Shown here piece after piece: positions 6,044 through 7,003 of a stretch of DNA of 7,003 nucleotides. The DNA is from Nitrosomonadales bacterium (GTDB taxonomy: Bacteria; Pseudomonadota; Gammaproteobacteria; Burkholderiales; Sulfuricellaceae), in NCBI GenBank assembly GCA_003104895.1, contig PQAG01000057.1, positions 13,096 through 20,098 on the forward strand. Direction: 5' to 3'. The notes beneath the pieces are model-generated. The model did not search any database. It saw nothing but the letters and a program-made list of their open reading frames with translations, and had not been told where the DNA came from. Positions within the stretch are counted from its first letter, which is position 1, and every line of letters begins with the position of its first letter. The translations under genes and the position numbers were made by a program.

Positions 6044-6881
6044 GGTAGGCCTTGCTCCTGTCGGCAACCTGGTACACCGTGTTGCCGATGAGTCTGAAGA
6101 GAGCTGCCGCGTGGTGGAAACTTTCCGAGTGGCCGGCAAACAGAAGCCCGTCCGGCCGCAGCAGCGGCACGAATTTTTGCAGAATCCTGAGCTGCGTCGG
6201 CTTGTCGAAATAAATCATCACATTGCGGCAGAAGATCGCGTCGAAGGGCGGGCGCAGCGGCCAGTTGTCATGGAGCAGGTTGATCTGGCGGAAGGTGATC
6301 ATGTTGCGCAGTTCCGGCCGCACGCGGGCGAAGCCTTCCTGATTGCCGGTGCCCTTGAGGAAAAAGCGCTTTACCGTGTCGGCGGGCAGTTTTTCCAGCC
6401 GTTCCATGGAGTAGACGCCGGCCTCGGCCTTGGCCAGCACATTGGTGTCCAGGTCGGTTGCGATGATCTGTACCGGCGGCGTATAGGAATTGAACAGATC
6501 CACCATGGTCATGGCCATGGAGTAAGGCTCTTCTCCTGTCGAGGCGGCCGAGCACCACAGGTTGATGGAGTGAAGGCCTTTGTGCTTGCGCACGTGCTCG
6601 GCCAGGATGGGGAAGTGATGCTGTTCGCGGAAGAACGAGGTGAGATTGGTGGTTAGCGCATTGGTGAACGCCTGCCACTCGGCATGGTCATCGCTTTCCA
6701 GCAGGCGCAAATAATCCCGGAACGTGTTCAGGCCGGTGGCGCGCAGGCGCCGTGCGAGGCGGCTGTAGACCATGTCCTTCTTGCTGGCATTGAGCGCAAT
6801 GCCAGCATGGCTGTAGATCAGTGAGCGCACCGACTCGAAATCCTTGTCGGTGAAATGAAATTCGCGGTCGTTGCTTGCCAT
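6036..6881 (-). CDS. cheR: CheR: chemoreceptor protein-glutamate O-methyltransferase
   Basis: CheR transfers methyl groups from S-adenosylmethionine to receptor glutamates, opposing CheB. The 281-residue protein shows the N-terminal helical domain (about 1-75), including the basic helix around SRLARRLRATG (40-50) that in the family contacts the receptor. The methyltransferase domain follows, with TNLTSFFRE (78-86), the SAM-binding SAASTGEEPYS (111-121), the acidic ATDLD (141-145) and CRNVMIYFD (218-226). Length and motifs are normal. The ATG at 6879-6881 lies 14 bases after the stop of the receptor gene, with only a weak GGAA ribosome site, which suggests coupling to the upstream gene. Its stop codon lies inside the start region of cheD. 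Confidence 0.97.
   Translation of the reverse strand: MASNDREFHFTDKDFESVRSLIYSHAGIALNASKKDMVYSRLARRLRATGLNTFRDYLRLLESDDHAEWQAFTNALTTNLTSFFREQHHFPILAEHVRKHKGLHSINLWCSAASTGEEPYSMAMTMVDLFNSYTPPVQIIATDLDTNVLAKAEAGVYSMERLEKLPADTVKRFFLKGTGNQEGFARVRPELRNMITFRQINLLHDNWPLRPPFDAIFCRNVMIYFDKPTQLRILQKFVPLLRPDGLLFAGHSESFHHAAALFRLIGNTVYQVADRSKAYHG
6055..6059 (-). promoter_or_regulatory. Ribosome binding site of cheD, inside cheR
   Basis: The coding strand reads AGGAG 11 bases before the cheD ATG (6041-6043). It supports that start over the longer reading that begins at 6139. Confidence 0.6.
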
Positions 6882-6895
6882 GGGGTTCCGGGCTC

Positions 6896-7003
6896 TCAGT
6901 TGAGCAAGTATCTGGGCGCGGGCAGGGCGGCATGCCCTCCATCGAGCTTGAATACCGAGACTGCCGCAGCCAGGCCTTCGGCCTGTTCTTCCAGCGATTC
7001 GGC
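6896..7003 (-). CDS. Methyl-accepting chemotaxis protein, C-terminal end (5' part outside window)
   Basis: Only the last 35 codons are visible. The opening AESLEEQAEGLAAAVSVFKL is the characteristic end of a chemoreceptor signalling domain, where the last helix of the methylation bundle runs out (compare S-x-x-L-x-x-Q-A-x-x-L-x-x-x-V-x-x-F-x-L). A short tail follows and ends in PAPRYLLN. There is no NWETF-like CheR/CheB-tethering pentapeptide at the C terminus. The gene lies directly upstream of cheR, so the receptor and its adaptation enzymes are co-transcribed. The sensory domain and ligand cannot be inferred. Confidence 0.88.
   Translation of the reverse strand, partial: AESLEEQAEGLAAAVSVFKLDGGHAALPAPRYLLN

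Noticed and set aside
6044..6139. A 32-codon N-terminal extension of cheD
   Set aside because: It would be read from within cheR in another frame, is Arg/Ser/Thr-rich without CheD character, and the ATG at 6041-6043 has its own AGGAG site.

Overview
This window reads as the downstream half of one long chemotaxis and signal-transduction operon, and every supported gene lies on the minus strand. The likely source is a Gram-negative proteobacterium, probably a betaproteobacterium. I infer this from the cheR-cheD-cheB order, the style of the proteins, and a GC content that looks moderately high. The lineage is an impression, not a measurement. There are no RNA genes, mobile elements, CRISPR arrays or convincing terminators. 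No gap between genes exceeds about 100 bases.

In transcription order (high to low coordinates), the first block is receptor adaptation. It holds the last 35 codons of a methyl-accepting chemotaxis protein, then cheR (glutamate methyltransferase), cheD (receptor glutamine deamidase, overlapping cheR by 8 bases) and cheB (response-regulator methylesterase). All the catalytic residues I could check are present.

The second block is a two-gene partner switch. A small STAS-domain protein (anti-sigma-factor-antagonist type) is followed by a 568-residue protein that joins a receiver domain, a PP2C/SpoIIE phosphatase and an RsbW-type HATPase (serine kinase). This is the arrangement known from HsbA/HsbR in Pseudomonas and CrsA/CrsR in Shewanella. 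One protein can both phosphorylate and dephosphorylate the STAS partner, and its receiver domain decides which activity prevails.

The third block is a two-component pair. It comprises a membrane sensor kinase and a NarL/FixJ-type response regulator that is cut off by the window edge. The kinase has a BarA/GacS-like periplasmic region, HAMP, a cysteine-containing PAS and a NarX-type HisKA_3 core.

Together the genes suggest that chemoreceptor adaptation, a phospho-switch on a STAS regulator (possibly controlling a sigma or anti-sigma factor such as FlgM) and a transcriptional two-component output are co-expressed. The non-coding points of interest are a 12-base perfect palindrome between cheB and the STAS gene, a structured and repeat-bearing leader before the phosphatase/kinase gene, and a TTG start for the sensor kinase just after an in-frame TAG.
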